From Hungatella hathewayi (GTDB lineage: Bacteria; Bacillota; Clostridia; Lachnospirales; Lachnospiraceae): a DNA stretch of 64,000 bases. The DNA lies in assembly GCA_025149285.1 (NCBI GenBank), contig CP102274.1:3684001-3748000 (forward strand). Reading direction: 5' to 3'. Below are positions 42,138 through 51,710 of the stretch, piece after piece. Position numbers and translations under genes: made by a program. Positions within the stretch are counted from its first letter, which is position 1, and each line of letters begins with the position of its first letter. The notes beneath the pieces are model-generated. The model worked only from the letters and a program-made list of their open reading frames with translations, searched no databases and was not told the origin of the DNA.

Positions 42138-44013
42138 CTCCCGTCCTCTCACACCACCGTGCATACCGTTCGGTACACGGCGGTTTCAACGGTTGACATG
42201 CACGGACTGATAGGCTGTGGCTAAATCATAATAGCCACTGTTTATCAGTCTTTCTTTTGTCATTGCCATATTTACCGCTACCGTTTGTGTGGTAAACCAA
42301 TAGCCTCTTCGGCTGTTCCCTGCCTTCCATGCCAATTCTTTCGGCACTCCCATTTTCAGCAGGTTCTTTACCTTCGTTTTCGGTTTCTTCCATTGTTTCC
42401 ATATACACATTCGGATTCTGTGATATAGCCATTGGTTCAGTCCCTCTATTCGGTTCTTCATATCTGCTACTCCATAATAATTCAGCCAGCCCCGCATATA
42501 CACCTTTATCTTTTCTAACGATGGGCGTATGCTCTGAACAGACCTTCGGGAACTAAGGTCTTTCAGTTTTGACTTCATTTTCTTCCATGACTTCCCATGA
42601 ACCCGGACATAAATGCCCTTTCCGTTCTTTCCCAATGTGAAGCCAGGGAACTTAAAATTTCGGATTGCAAATACACTTACTACACGGCTTTTCTTCTGGT
42701 TCACCTGCAATTTCAGCGTCCCTTCCAGATATTTCGTGCTTGTTTCCAGAAGTCTCTTTGCGGCTCTCTCACTTTTAGCTAACAATACTATATCATCTGC
42801 GTAACGTACAAAAGCCACTCCTCGTTTCTCGTACTCCTGGTCGAACTCGTTCAGATAGACATTTGCCAGCAGCGGGGATAGATTTCCTCCTTGCGGCGAT
42901 CCTTCCTCTGTCTCCATGACTATACCGTTTTCCATGACACCACTCTTTAGGTATCTCTTTATCCATTGGATAACCCTTTCGTCCTTTACATCTCTGCGCA
43001 GGATATTTAATAGCATTTCTTGGTTCAGAGTATCAAAGTATTTCGACAGGTCCAATGCAACGGCATGGGTGTATCCCTGTTCTGCATACTCTTTTACCTT
43101 TAAAATGGCGTCCCTGGCGCTTCTTCCCGGCCGATACCCATAGCTGTTCTCCGAGAACAGCGCCTCATAGACTGGCATTAACTGCTGTCCTATGGCTTGC
43201 TGGAAGATACGGTCTTTCACGGTTGGAATGCCCAGCTTTCGCATTCCTCCCTCTGGCTTGGGAATCTCTACTCGTCTTACTGGGTCGGGGGTGTATTTTC
43301 CCCTTTTGATTCTCTCTATCAGTTCCTTTTGATTTTCCCTTAGGCAGTCACCTGTTTCCTCTACGGTCATTCCGTCGATTCCCGGCGCTCCCTTATTCGC
43401 CTTTACTCTCTTAAAAGCTCTGTTTAAGTTGTCCTTATTCAGTATCTTCTCTAAGAGTTCCGGCTGTGCACTGTCTCTTTCCTTCCATATCCGGCGGAAA
43501 GAACGGTGCGCTCTCACATACCCTTCACGTTCCGCGCTGTCTCTTTGTGAGCAGCTATCTCTGTTTTCTGTACCCAATGTTCTTTCCTCCTTTCCCGGTT
43601 GTACTAAAGACTCCTGTTGATTCGGTCCTTCGTCTCTCGACTACTACGACCTCTGCTGACTTCTGTACGTTCAGCACTACCTCACGATAGTGGTTATCCC
43701 TTTCAGGACATTCCGCACAGACCTCCCCGGGTACCACACGTTTCTTTCTCTCCATCTATCTGCCACATTTACCATACATGATTCCGTGTGGTTATTGGGC
43801 TTCGACTTGTTTGGCAGCCTTACCCTCACGCATGGCCTGATGTGATTTCTGTTCGTCAGACCAGAGATTTGCCCATGGGTTAGTATGTTCCCCATATCCA
43901 GCTTCCTTCAGATTCCACCTCACGGTGGACACCCTTGCCTTCGGCTATATCCTTCCCACCACCGGGCGGATTCCGGACTTGCACCGGTTAGAAACGTGCG
44001 CCGCCGGGCGCAC
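42115..44013 (-). mobile_element. Class C group II intron
   Basis: The minus-strand element starts with GTGCGCCCGG and ends CCTACTCGAT, as group II introns do, about 1.9 kb. Domain V is visible as GCCGTGTACC-GAAC-GGTATGCACGG (42153-42184), followed by a domain VI stem. It encodes a reverse transcriptase without endonuclease domain. It sits one base after the T tract of the rplY terminator, the favoured target of class C introns. Its far end lies in the 3' end of the convergent lipoprotein gene. Confidence 0.93.
42186..43577 (-). CDS. ltrA: Group II intron reverse transcriptase/maturase (class C)
   Basis: A 463-residue protein. Reverse transcriptase blocks include GIDGMTVEE, IPKPEGGMRKLGIPTVKDRI, YGYRPGRSARDA, ALDLSKYFD, GSPQGGNLSPLLANV and the catalytic FVRYADD near residue 250. 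The maturase (X) region follows, with MRGWLNYYG, and a C-terminal segment typical of class C. No HNH endonuclease domain is present. The start is a TTG preceded by GGAGG; an internal ATG start cannot be excluded. It is probably functional, with no frameshift or stop seen. Confidence 0.95.
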   Translation of the reverse strand: MGTENRDSCSQRDSAEREGYVRAHRSFRRIWKERDSAQPELLEKILNKDNLNRAFKRVKANKGAPGIDGMTVEETGDCLRENQKELIERIKRGKYTPDPVRRVEIPKPEGGMRKLGIPTVKDRIFQQAIGQQLMPVYEALFSENSYGYRPGRSARDAILKVKEYAEQGYTHAVALDLSKYFDTLNQEMLLNILRRDVKDERVIQWIKRYLKSGVMENGIVMETEEGSPQGGNLSPLLANVYLNEFDQEYEKRGVAFVRYADDIVLLAKSERAAKRLLETSTKYLEGTLKLQVNQKKSRVVSVFAIRNFKFPGFTLGKNGKGIYVRVHGKSWKKMKSKLKDLSSRRSVQSIRPSLEKIKVYMRGWLNYYGVADMKNRIEGLNQWLYHRIRMCIWKQWKKPKTKVKNLLKMGVPKELAWKAGNSRRGYWFTTQTVAVNMAMTKERLINSGYYDLATAYQSVHVNR

Positions 44014-44014
44014 C

Positions 44015-44050
44015 AAAAAAAGCGCGTAAGAACATGATGTTCCTACGCGC
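44015..44050 (-). terminator. rplY terminator, target of the intron
   Basis: On the minus strand GCGCGTAGGAAC pairs with GTTCTTACGCGC (one G-U pair), loop ATCAT, followed by TTTTTTT. The intron begins one base later. Confidence 0.9.
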
Positions 44051-44068
44051 CTTAGTCCTGCCGTACCT

Positions 44069-44665
44069 CTATTTCGTCTCAGAAGCCGCCTCTTCTGTCC
44101 CCTCTGCCGGTTCCTCCGCTGCTGCGTGCACCGCAGTAACCGTTGCGACGGTTGTATCTAAATCAGTGACGAGATCAACATTTTTATTCTTCGCAATATC
44201 TAAATCCGCCACCCGGATTGTATCACCGACCTTCATATCTCCAACGTCAATCCGCACCTTATCAATCAGGGCCTCCGGCAAAGCCTTGTACGAAATCTCC
44301 TGAAGCTGCTGCTGCAGGACTCCATTCATCACTTTATCGTGATTTACCAGGATAACTTCCGCGACGGAGTGGACTTTTTCGCCTCTTACAAGCGCCTGGA
44401 AATCAATCTCCTCTACGATCCCCTTCATTGCATTAAAGGATATGTCTTTAATCAGGACATCGTAAGCCTGGCCATCCACGTCCAACAGGATCTGGCTTCC
44501 TTTATTGCAGGTTTTAAGAAGCCGTTCCACCACAGTTCTCTCGATTTTAACAGGTATGGATTCCTGGATATCTCTGCCAAAGACATTACCGGTAACGTAC
44601 CCCTCTCTTCTCAATCGTTTTGCTTTGATGGACATGCTTCTCTTTTCAGCTTTTAAAGTATTCAT
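44069..44665 (-). CDS. rplY: 50S ribosomal protein L25 / general stress protein Ctc
   Basis: 198 residues, the two-domain CTC/TL5 type. The N-terminal L25 domain (MNTLKAEKRSMSIKAKRLRR, VTGNVFG, near residue 70 VLIKDISFNAM) binds 5S rRNA, and a C-terminal beta domain follows, ending in an Ala/Glu-rich tail. The start has GGAGG about 9 bases upstream; the 14-residue in-frame extension lacks one. Monocistronic, with a terminator 19 bp after the stop. Confidence 0.93.
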   Translation of the reverse strand: MNTLKAEKRSMSIKAKRLRREGYVTGNVFGRDIQESIPVKIERTVVERLLKTCNKGSQILLDVDGQAYDVLIKDISFNAMKGIVEEIDFQALVRGEKVHSVAEVILVNHDKVMNGVLQQQLQEISYKALPEALIDKVRIDVGDMKVGDTIRVADLDIAKNKNVDLVTDLDTTVATVTAVHAAAEEPAEGTEEAASETK

Positions 44666-44790
44666 TTGTCTTTTCCTCCAAAATTCTGATTGCTTAGCAG
44701 CCTTCAAATTTGATAAACAAATAGGTGTGTTAAGTAATTTATACTGTTACAAGTACATTATATCACTGTTGTCAACCCCGGACGGCGGAA

Positions 44791-45891
44791 TTATGAAGCC
44801 AGCTCTGCGTTCTCCAGCACTTCCTTCATCACCCCGATAAACATCTCATTTTCCTTTGCCGTTCCCACAGATACACGGCTGATCTGGTTGGAACTGATCA
44901 TGATTCCGCGTTCCGCCAATCGATCCCTCAGCCACTCCGGGCTTACGTGGGCATCAAAATAGATGAAATTCGTCTGGGAGTGATACACTCTGCACCCCAT
45001 GGCTTCCAGCTCCGTTTCAATATACTTACGTCCCGCGACCACCAGGGCCTTAACCTCCTGATAATACTCCTGATCTTTCATCGCTGCCACCGCTGCCGCC
45101 TGCCCCATCTTATTGATATTACAGTTACACGGGCATTTTTTCATGGCTGCTATTAACTCCGGCGCAGCCGCCACATAACCAACCCGTACGCCTGCCATGG
45201 CATAATATTTGGAAAACGTTCTCAGAACCAGCAGCGGTTTTTCGATTCCCTGCCGGACGAGATCTATCATGCTCTCGCAGTCAGGAGCTGTTGAAAATTC
45301 GATATAAGCCTCATCCATCACGATAACGATATCCTCCGGAACCCGGTCGATGAATGAACGCAGGCTGTCGCCGTTCACATACGTTCCTGTCGGATTATTG
45401 GGATTACAGATCACTATGATTTTCGTTTTTTCCGTAACAGCCTCAAGGAGTCCCTCCAGATCATAGGTTAAATCGCTCTTTAAGGGTACCGTCACCGGTT
45501 TGGCCTGGTGAATGTAAGCCATATCGAGAAAGGCGGCAAACGTGGGACACATCAGAACCTCATCTCCGGGATTTAAGAACGTATTGCCGACAAGCTCGAT
45601 ACAGGCGCTGGAACCGGCGGCTGTGATGAAATTATCATAGCTCATGCCGTAATATTCCGCCAAAGTATTTTTAAGCTCATTTGCCTGAAAATCGCCGTAG
45701 AGATTTGATCCGGCAGCTGTCTCGGCAATTGCGTTTAATGCTTTGGGCGACATCCCATACGGATTTTCATTGAGCCCCATCCGGACAAGACGGCCGATAT
45801 CTGTTTTTCCGAAATTCGCGCTCGCTCTCCTGCTTTCCGGCTTATTGGCAACCGCATCACTGAACACATTCCATTCTTTCATATCCTTCAC
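44791..45891 (-). CDS. HisC-like PLP-dependent aminotransferase
   Basis: A 366-residue class I/II aminotransferase of the histidinol-phosphate type. NENPYG near residue 41, AAGSSACIEL near 90, NPNNPTGTY near 165, VMDEAYIEF near 192, and the PLP lysine in RTFSKYYAMAGVRVGY near 226. No other his genes are near. It is the last gene of the operon with the amino-acid importer, dehydrogenase and MATE exporter, so a broader or aromatic amino-acid specificity is plausible. The first codon is a GTG preceded by AAAGGA; an ATG three codons later is an alternative start. Confidence 0.87.
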   Translation of the reverse strand: MKDMKEWNVFSDAVANKPESRRASANFGKTDIGRLVRMGLNENPYGMSPKALNAIAETAAGSNLYGDFQANELKNTLAEYYGMSYDNFITAAGSSACIELVGNTFLNPGDEVLMCPTFAAFLDMAYIHQAKPVTVPLKSDLTYDLEGLLEAVTEKTKIIVICNPNNPTGTYVNGDSLRSFIDRVPEDIVIVMDEAYIEFSTAPDCESMIDLVRQGIEKPLLVLRTFSKYYAMAGVRVGYVAAAPELIAAMKKCPCNCNINKMGQAAAVAAMKDQEYYQEVKALVVAGRKYIETELEAMGCRVYHSQTNFIYFDAHVSPEWLRDRLAERGIMISSNQISRVSVGTAKENEMFIGVMKEVLENAELAS

Positions 45892-45902
45892 CCTTTTCCT
45901 TT

Positions 45903-47366
45903 CTATGCCAGACCGCTTTTTACAGCGGTCTTCTCTTTCATTTTCGCAGAAATAAATCTGTTTTTGTTCAATACTGTTTCTCCGTCTCTCAGCCTTCCGA
46001 CCCGTCTGATATCTTTTCCATACAGACAGGACACTACCAGCAGGGAACAGGCATCTGAAAACGGAGCCGCATACAGTACGCCGGCAAGCCCGAAGAACCT
46101 CGGGAAGAGAAGCAGCGCCGGAATCAGGAAGATCCCATGCCTGGAAAACGATACCAGGGTTGCCTGATCCGATCTTCCGATGGCGGAAAAATACATACTG
46201 ACCAGCATCTGATAGCCGCTGAACAGCGCCAATATTTTACAAATCCTCATCGCATAGGCGCCGAAGGTCACAAACGCCTCGTCCCCCGCGCCAAACATCC
46301 GGACAAGAGCTGCCGGAACCGCCATCATGGCCGCCCACACGGCCGCTGACAGTATCACGGTCATACTTTGGGATATCAGCGAAGCCTTTTTTACACGGCT
46401 GTACTTTCTGGCTCCATAATTATAGCTGATAACCGGGGAAGCCGCCTGGTTAATACCGGAGGTAAGAGAGACGATAAAGCTCTCCATCGTCACAGCCGCA
46501 GCCATGGCGGAGACGCACAGTTCGCCGCCTCCCAAAAGTGAATAGACCGGATCAAGATCCCCGTATTTCAGCAGCGCCTTATTCATCATAATATTGGTCA
46601 CAAAGGAAAGCATCTGGAAAATGGATGGAGCGATTCCCATTTTTATAATATAAATCATCTGCCGTCCATCCACCGCGCTGAAGCCCGCCCATTTTAAACC
46701 GCTCCTGCCTGTGAGGAAGTACGCCGCACTGAACGCCGCTCCTGCCATCTGGCTGATTACGGTAGCCAGCGCCGCTCCCTCCACTCCCATACCGCCCCGC
46801 GCGATCAGGAAGTAATCCAGAATGATATTACAGACCGCTCCGATCATATTGGCCGCCATGGAGTAGCCTGCGCTCCCTTCTGTTCGGATTATTGCCGCCA
46901 GTCCTACATTCAGCATATTAAATACCTGCCCCAGCGACACGATCCGCAGATATTCTACGGCATAACGGTACGTCTCCGTTTCCTCCGAAGCCCCGCACAG
47001 CCGGACAAAAGGTTCTGCCGACACGGAAAACACCAGAGATACAACCGTCGCCATGCCGGTGGCCTGGACGATAATATTCGTAAAAAGGCGTCCTGCCTTC
47101 TCATCGTTGCCGCTTCCGATTGCCAGTGAAAGGAGCGACGCTCCTCCCACCGTGATAAACAGGGACAAGGCAATCATCACATTATTAAAAGGCGCCAGTA
47201 CCGATAAACCGCCCAGCGCATACCGGCCCACATAATTTCCCACAAACACCTGGTCTACAGTCCGGTAGAGATAGGTTGTCATCGTCCCCAGAAGCCCCGG
47301 GATCCCCATAGACAGAAGCAGCGGGAACAGTGGGGCCGTTCCCATTCTTGTCGTACTCTCTTTCAC
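45903..47366 (-). CDS. MATE-family efflux transporter
   Basis: A 487-residue membrane protein with 12 helices in two homologous halves, as in MATE exporters. MGIPGLLGTMTTYLYRTVDQVFVGNYVG is the characteristic N-terminal stretch; RTEGSAGYSMAANMIGA and NQAASPVISYNYGARKY mark the ends of the halves. It would expel a cationic or organic compound in exchange for Na+ or H+. It lies 25 bp after the dehydrogenase and 11 bp before the aminotransferase. The start is a GTG with GAGAGG about 12 bases upstream; an ATG seven codons in is possible. Confidence 0.9.
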   Translation of the reverse strand: MKESTTRMGTAPLFPLLLSMGIPGLLGTMTTYLYRTVDQVFVGNYVGRYALGGLSVLAPFNNVMIALSLFITVGGASLLSLAIGSGNDEKAGRLFTNIIVQATGMATVVSLVFSVSAEPFVRLCGASEETETYRYAVEYLRIVSLGQVFNMLNVGLAAIIRTEGSAGYSMAANMIGAVCNIILDYFLIARGGMGVEGAALATVISQMAGAAFSAAYFLTGRSGLKWAGFSAVDGRQMIYIIKMGIAPSIFQMLSFVTNIMMNKALLKYGDLDPVYSLLGGGELCVSAMAAAVTMESFIVSLTSGINQAASPVISYNYGARKYSRVKKASLISQSMTVILSAAVWAAMMAVPAALVRMFGAGDEAFVTFGAYAMRICKILALFSGYQMLVSMYFSAIGRSDQATLVSFSRHGIFLIPALLLFPRFFGLAGVLYAAPFSDACSLLVVSCLYGKDIRRVGRLRDGETVLNKNRFISAKMKEKTAVKSGLA

Positions 47367-47391
47367 CTGCTTTTAACTTCCTCTCTTCTTC

Positions 47392-48393
47392 CTATGCAAT
47401 CACACTGGTCGGCATCCCATGAATCCAGTTTTTTAAGTTCTCCGCCGCTACCCGGACTGTCCTGTATCTGGCCTCCTCCGGCGCCCACGCGATATGCGGC
47501 GTAATGACGGCGTTGCTGCAGTTCATCAGCGCGCACCGCTCCTTTAACGGCTCGTTGTCCACGACGTCTAAACCGGCCGCGTATATTTTTCCGGAATCCA
47601 ACGCTCCAATCAGGGCTTCCTCATCGATGACTGCGCCTCTCGCCGTATTAATCAGAATCACGCCATCCTTCATCTTTTCTATGGCGGCGCGGTCAATCAT
47701 ATGGTAGGATTCATCGGTCAGAGGACAGTGAATCGAGATGACATCGCTGCGCAGAAACAGTTCCTCCAATCCCACCTGTTCGATAAAATCATACTCCGGA
47801 CCGGTCTTCTTATGGCGGCTGAAGGAGATCACCTTCATACCGAATCCCGCCGCCATACGGGCGGTCCACAGGCCGATGCTTCCAAGGCCGATGATTCCCA
47901 TGGTCTTCTCAAACAGCTCAATCTGCCTGCTCTGCACCCGCAGGCCGCCGCCAAATCCAATGATCTCATGGCGATCCATACATTTTTTATAGTACTCATC
48001 CTGAAGTCTCACATTATGGCAGATATCGAGCAGCAGCGCCATGGCAAACTGAGCAATGGTCACATCCCCGTAAACCGTATTCGTCATGGTAATGTGATGT
48101 TTCTCTGCCGCGTCCCGGTCGAACTCCCCATATCCATGGGCAAACGACGCAAGATACTTTAACCTGGGATGGTTCGATAAGAACGTCTCTTCGCAGCAGT
48201 CCTGAATCCAGGCTCCTAAAAGTGCGTCGGCATCTCCCGCAATCTCATCCTTCTTCCTGCTGCTGAACCCGTTGTGAAATACAACCTCATCCACCTCCGG
48301 AATCTCCTTCAGCTGTTCCTTCCAATAACGGATCAGCTCCTCCCGCGATGGCCGCCCTCCTATGGCCTCGCCCTGGCAAATTACTACTTTCAT
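47392..48393 (-). CDS. D-isomer-specific 2-hydroxyacid dehydrogenase
   Basis: A 333-residue NAD-dependent dehydrogenase that interconverts a 2-oxoacid and a D-2-hydroxyacid. NAD-binding loop GIIGLGSIGLWTARMA near residue 152. The catalytic Arg lies in NTARGAVIDEEAL, the Glu in DVVDNEPL and the His in TPHIAWAPEE, all present. It starts 25 bp after the Amt-PII gene, and AGGAGGAGA precedes the ATG. The neighbouring aminotransferase could supply its 2-oxoacid. The substrate side chain cannot be read from sequence. Confidence 0.9.
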   Translation of the reverse strand: MKVVICQGEAIGGRPSREELIRYWKEQLKEIPEVDEVVFHNGFSSRKKDEIAGDADALLGAWIQDCCEETFLSNHPRLKYLASFAHGYGEFDRDAAEKHHITMTNTVYGDVTIAQFAMALLLDICHNVRLQDEYYKKCMDRHEIIGFGGGLRVQSRQIELFEKTMGIIGLGSIGLWTARMAAGFGMKVISFSRHKKTGPEYDFIEQVGLEELFLRSDVISIHCPLTDESYHMIDRAAIEKMKDGVILINTARGAVIDEEALIGALDSGKIYAAGLDVVDNEPLKERCALMNCSNAVITPHIAWAPEEARYRTVRVAAENLKNWIHGMPTSVIA

Positions 48394-48418
48394 CCTTTCT
48401 CTCCTCCTGTTCTAAGTT

Positions 48419-50125
48419 TTAGTCCTGGTCTCCCTGCATAGCGTCGTATCCGGTCTCACCCGTACGGATCTTCACGGAATCCCGCACATCATAGATGAAT
48501 ATTTTCCCATCACCGATATGGCCTGTATAGAGTACTTTCCTGGCTGTAGACACAACCTCCTCCACAGGGACCTTTGCCACGACAACCTCGATCTTCACCT
48601 TCGGCAGCAGCGTCATATCCACCGGAACTCCGCGGTAATACTCCGCCGCCCCCTTCTGCATCCCGCATCCGAGTACCTGCGTCACCGTCATGCCGGTAAT
48701 GCCGATTCCGTTCAGCGCATTCTTCAGTTCTTCAAACTTCGACTGCTTCAGGATAATATCCACCCTGGACAGCTCTGATTCCCCTGTCTCCGAAACCCTG
48801 GCTCTCACAGGAATTGCCTCATCCACCGGAATATCCCGTCTTCCGGGAGCTGCGCCGAGTACAGAATCCACGTTTGCCATCAGATCATCGGCCGGCACCA
48901 CCGGAAGGAAATCCGCGTAGGCGTTTGCCAGACCGTGTTCCGTGCTGTCAAGTCCCTCGATCTCCTCTCTCCTCGTCACACGAAGACCCATGGTCTTTCG
49001 GATCACACGGAATACGACATTCATGGTCAGAAACACCCAGGCCGCCACAGAAAGAACACCCAGAAGCTGAATTCCCAGACAGGAAAAACCTCCTCCGTAG
49101 AACAGCCCGCCTTCCTTTGCAAATAAGCCAACCGCAGCGGCGCCGAACGCTCCGCAGACACCGTGGACCCCGATCGCACCGACCGGATCGTCAATCTTCA
49201 GCTTTTTTTCAATCATCTCAATCGCAACGACTACCAGGATACCGGCACAGATACCGATTGCCGCCGCTCCGAATGGAGTCACTGCGTCGCAGCCTGCAGT
49301 AATGGCGACCAGGCCGGCCAATACTCCGTTTAACGTCATGGAGACATCCGGCTTTTTATATTTGAACCACGTATAAAACATGGTGGCACAGCCGGCCAGC
49401 GCAGCCGCGAGATTCGTATTCATGAAGATCAGCCCCGCCGTCTCCATGGCGTCTCCTTCCATACTGACAGTAGAGCATCCGTTGAACCCGAACCAGCAGA
49501 ACCACAGGATAAACACCCCCAGAGCTCCCAGTGTAATGTTGTGTCCCGGAATTGCCTTGATTTTCCCGTCTTCCCCATACTTTCCGATTCTCGGCCCGAG
49601 AAGATACGCTCCGACCGCGGCCGCGGTTCCTCCGACCATATGTACCGCCGCAGAACCAGCAAAATCATGGAACCCCAGATTGGCAAGCCAGCCGCCGCCC
49701 CAGATCCAGTGTCCGGAGACCGGATAAATCACCATGGAGATAACGGCGCTGTAGACACAATAGGCCGAAAATTTCGTTCTCTCCGCCATCGCCCCGGATA
49801 CAATGGTGGCCGCCGTCGCGCAGAAGACACTTTGAAAAATTACGAAGGTCCATTTGGAGATTCCGGCCGGAAGCACAGAATCATAATTTCCCATCAGGAA
49901 AAAATCAAATCCGCCGAAAACGCTTCCCCAGGAACCGAACATGATGCCAAAACCCACAAACCAGAAGATCGGAGTTCCGATACAGAAATCCATCAGGTTT
50001 TTCATAATGATATTGCCAGAGTTCTTTGCTCTTGTAAATCCGGTCTCCACCATGGCAAATCCGGCCTGCATAAAGAAAACAAGAGCGGCGCCAAACAGCA
50101 CCCATATCGTATTGACAGCCGACAT
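48419..50125 (-). CDS. amt: Ammonium transporter fused to a PII signalling domain
   Basis: 568 residues. The Amt domain (~1-400) has 11 helices and the twin pore histidines in DFAGSAAVHMVGG and GAIGVHGVCGAFG. A ~55-residue linker leads to a PII (GlnB/GlnK) domain from about residue 457 (LSRVDIILKQSKFEELKNAL) through VLGCGMQKG, YYRGVPVDM and LLPKVKIEVVV. At the T-loop position of Tyr51 there is Val, so uridylylation is not possible, but ATP/2-oxoglutarate sensing may persist. The fusion would place the regulator on the channel itself. The start MSAVNT follows GGTGGAG. Confidence 0.93.
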   Translation of the reverse strand: MSAVNTIWVLFGAALVFFMQAGFAMVETGFTRAKNSGNIIMKNLMDFCIGTPIFWFVGFGIMFGSWGSVFGGFDFFLMGNYDSVLPAGISKWTFVIFQSVFCATAATIVSGAMAERTKFSAYCVYSAVISMVIYPVSGHWIWGGGWLANLGFHDFAGSAAVHMVGGTAAAVGAYLLGPRIGKYGEDGKIKAIPGHNITLGALGVFILWFCWFGFNGCSTVSMEGDAMETAGLIFMNTNLAAALAGCATMFYTWFKYKKPDVSMTLNGVLAGLVAITAGCDAVTPFGAAAIGICAGILVVVAIEMIEKKLKIDDPVGAIGVHGVCGAFGAAAVGLFAKEGGLFYGGGFSCLGIQLLGVLSVAAWVFLTMNVVFRVIRKTMGLRVTRREEIEGLDSTEHGLANAYADFLPVVPADDLMANVDSVLGAAPGRRDIPVDEAIPVRARVSETGESELSRVDIILKQSKFEELKNALNGIGITGMTVTQVLGCGMQKGAAEYYRGVPVDMTLLPKVKIEVVVAKVPVEEVVSTARKVLYTGHIGDGKIFIYDVRDSVKIRTGETGYDAMQGDQD

Positions 50126-50203
50126 ACTCTCCACCTCTTTTCTAAGACGATCCCTCACCCGCTTTTCACACGAGTCCGCCGTCTTCCATAAATACAGTTC
50201 GCT

Positions 50204-50974
50204 TTAACAAACCTCTGCCATCCCGTCGTTTGGACTTGTGATGCGCTTTAAAAACTGCTTCGTTCTGGCCTCCTTCGGATTGACCAGAAGCTCAGAGGGA
50301 GGTCCCTGTTCCACCACCACGCCGCCCTCCATGAAGATCACCCTGGAAGCCACCTCCCTGGCAAATGCAATCTCGTGGGTGACTACAATCATGGTAATTC
50401 CGGTCTGAGCTACGGCCTTAATGGTATTTAGCACTTCCCCCACCAGCTCCGGGTCCAGAGCCGAGGTCGGCTCATCGAACAGAATCACATCCGGATCCAG
50501 GATCAGTGCACGGGCAATCCCCGCTCTCTGCTGCTGCCCTCCGGATATCTGAGAGGGATAAAAATCACACCGCTCGGACAGTCCTACCTTTTCCAGTATT
50601 TCCCGGCTGACTCTCTCCGCGTCCTCCTTCTTGAACTTTTTGACCGTCACCAGACCTTCCATCACATTTTCCAGAATTGTCTTATTCTGAAACAGATTAT
50701 AATTCTGAAACACCATGGCGGTTTTCCGTCTGAGTTCAATAATCTGGGACTTCGTATGCTTCTTTGCGTTCACCGTAAAATCGTTGACCGTAATGCTTCC
50801 GTCATCAGCGGAATCGAGAAAATTCACAGTCCGCAGAAGCGTCGTTTTTCCGGATCCGCTGGGGCCCAGAATGACCACAACCTCTCCTTTTTTAATTGTT
50901 AAGTCTACGCCTTTTAAAATGTGATTCTTTCCAAATGATTTGTGTATATTGTCAAGTCTGACCATGTATTCCAT
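50204..50974 (-). CDS. Polar amino-acid ABC transporter ATPase
   Basis: A 256-residue ATPase of the GlnQ/HisP group. Walker [10 protein letters not shown] near residue 35, Q-loop [10 protein letters not shown], signature ISGGQQQR near 140, Walker [14 protein letters not shown]-loop IVVTHE. It energises the two permeases encoded directly upstream. The start MEYMVRLDN has AAGGAG 8 bases upstream. The Amt-PII gene follows 78 bp later. Confidence 0.95.
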   Translation of the reverse strand: MEYMVRLDNIHKSFGKNHILKGVDLTIKKGEVVVILGPSGSGKTTLLRTVNFLDSADDGSITVNDFTVNAKKHTKSQIIELRRKTAMVFQNYNLFQNKTILENVMEGLVTVKKFKKEDAERVSREILEKVGLSERCDFYPSQISGGQQQRAGIARALILDPDVILFDEPTSALDPELVGEVLNTIKAVAQTGITMIVVTHEIAFAREVASRVIFMEGGVVVEQGPPSELLVNPKEARTKQFLKRITSPNDGMAEVC

Positions 50975-50990
50975 ACAAACAGCTCCTTTC

Positions 50991-51698
50991 TCACGCCGCC
51001 GCACCGGCCCTGAAACGTTTTAAACGGGTTTCCACTGTTCCGAACAGTCTGTTGAAGAAAAAACTGATCAGCTCATAGATCACTGTAGTAATGAGATACG
51101 CCTCGATGAAATTCAGCGCCGGCATTGCCAGTAAATTGGCTGTAGCTGTAATCTCATAAACTCCGACGTAATACGCCAGGGACGTTCCCTTCACCAGTCC
51201 CAGAAACAGTCCGCCCAGATTCGGCATCGCCACAGCCATGGCCTGTGGAAATACGATTCTTGTCATCGCCTGCAGCTTCGTCATCCCCACGCTGTAGGCC
51301 GCTTCTCTCTGTCCTTCATCCACCGCCCCAAGCGCGGCCCGGAATATTTCGGACGAATAGGCCGCCTGATCCAGGGTCAGGGCCGCGATTGCATATACGG
51401 CAGGCGGGACAACCGATACGTCGAATTCTCTCCCGATGCTGACTCCATAGCTGTAAACCATAACAGGAAGCGCATAATAGGCAACGTACAAAAGAATAAC
51501 CATGGGAACGCCCCGCATAAAGGAGACAAACACGGCGCATATCTGAGAGACTACCGGTGTTTTTGCCCTCCGTAGACTGGCAATTCCAAGTCCCAGAAGC
51601 CAGCCGGCCGCCGCTGATAAAAGCGCCAGCATCAGCGTAACGGGAATGGCCTTTAAGATATCCGGAACTGCTTCCGCTATAAATTTAAAATCTATCAT
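50991..51698 (-). CDS. Polar amino-acid ABC transporter permease 2
   Basis: A 235-residue HisM/GlnP-type permease with about five helices and the EAA-like segment [23 protein letters not shown] near residues 130-155. It is a paralogue of the permease encoded 12 bp upstream and probably forms a heterodimeric channel with it. Confidence 0.94.
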   Translation of the reverse strand: MIDFKFIAEAVPDILKAIPVTLMLALLSAAAGWLLGLGIASLRRAKTPVVSQICAVFVSFMRGVPMVILLYVAYYALPVMVYSYGVSIGREFDVSVVPPAVYAIAALTLDQAAYSSEIFRAALGAVDEGQREAAYSVGMTKLQAMTRIVFPQAMAVAMPNLGGLFLGLVKGTSLAYYVGVYEITATANLLAMPALNFIEAYLITTVIYELISFFFNRLFGTVETRLKRFRAGAAA

Positions 51699-51710
51699 CC
51701 GACTTCCCTC

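Noticed and set aside
44034..44303. Frame continuing the lipoprotein across the intron site into DNA antisense to rplY
   Set aside because: Depending on the exact exon boundary the ancestral lipoprotein frame could either stop within a few codons or run on through the terminator. A run antisense to rplY is not credible as coding.
44791..45891. Dedicated histidine-biosynthesis gene
   Set aside because: No other his genes are near and the operon context differs; kept as HisC-like aminotransferase without a gene symbol.
48814..49302. 162-codon open frame opposite the Amt-PII gene
   Set aside because: Arg/Pro/Ser-rich antisense translation typical of a shadow of a GC-rich gene.
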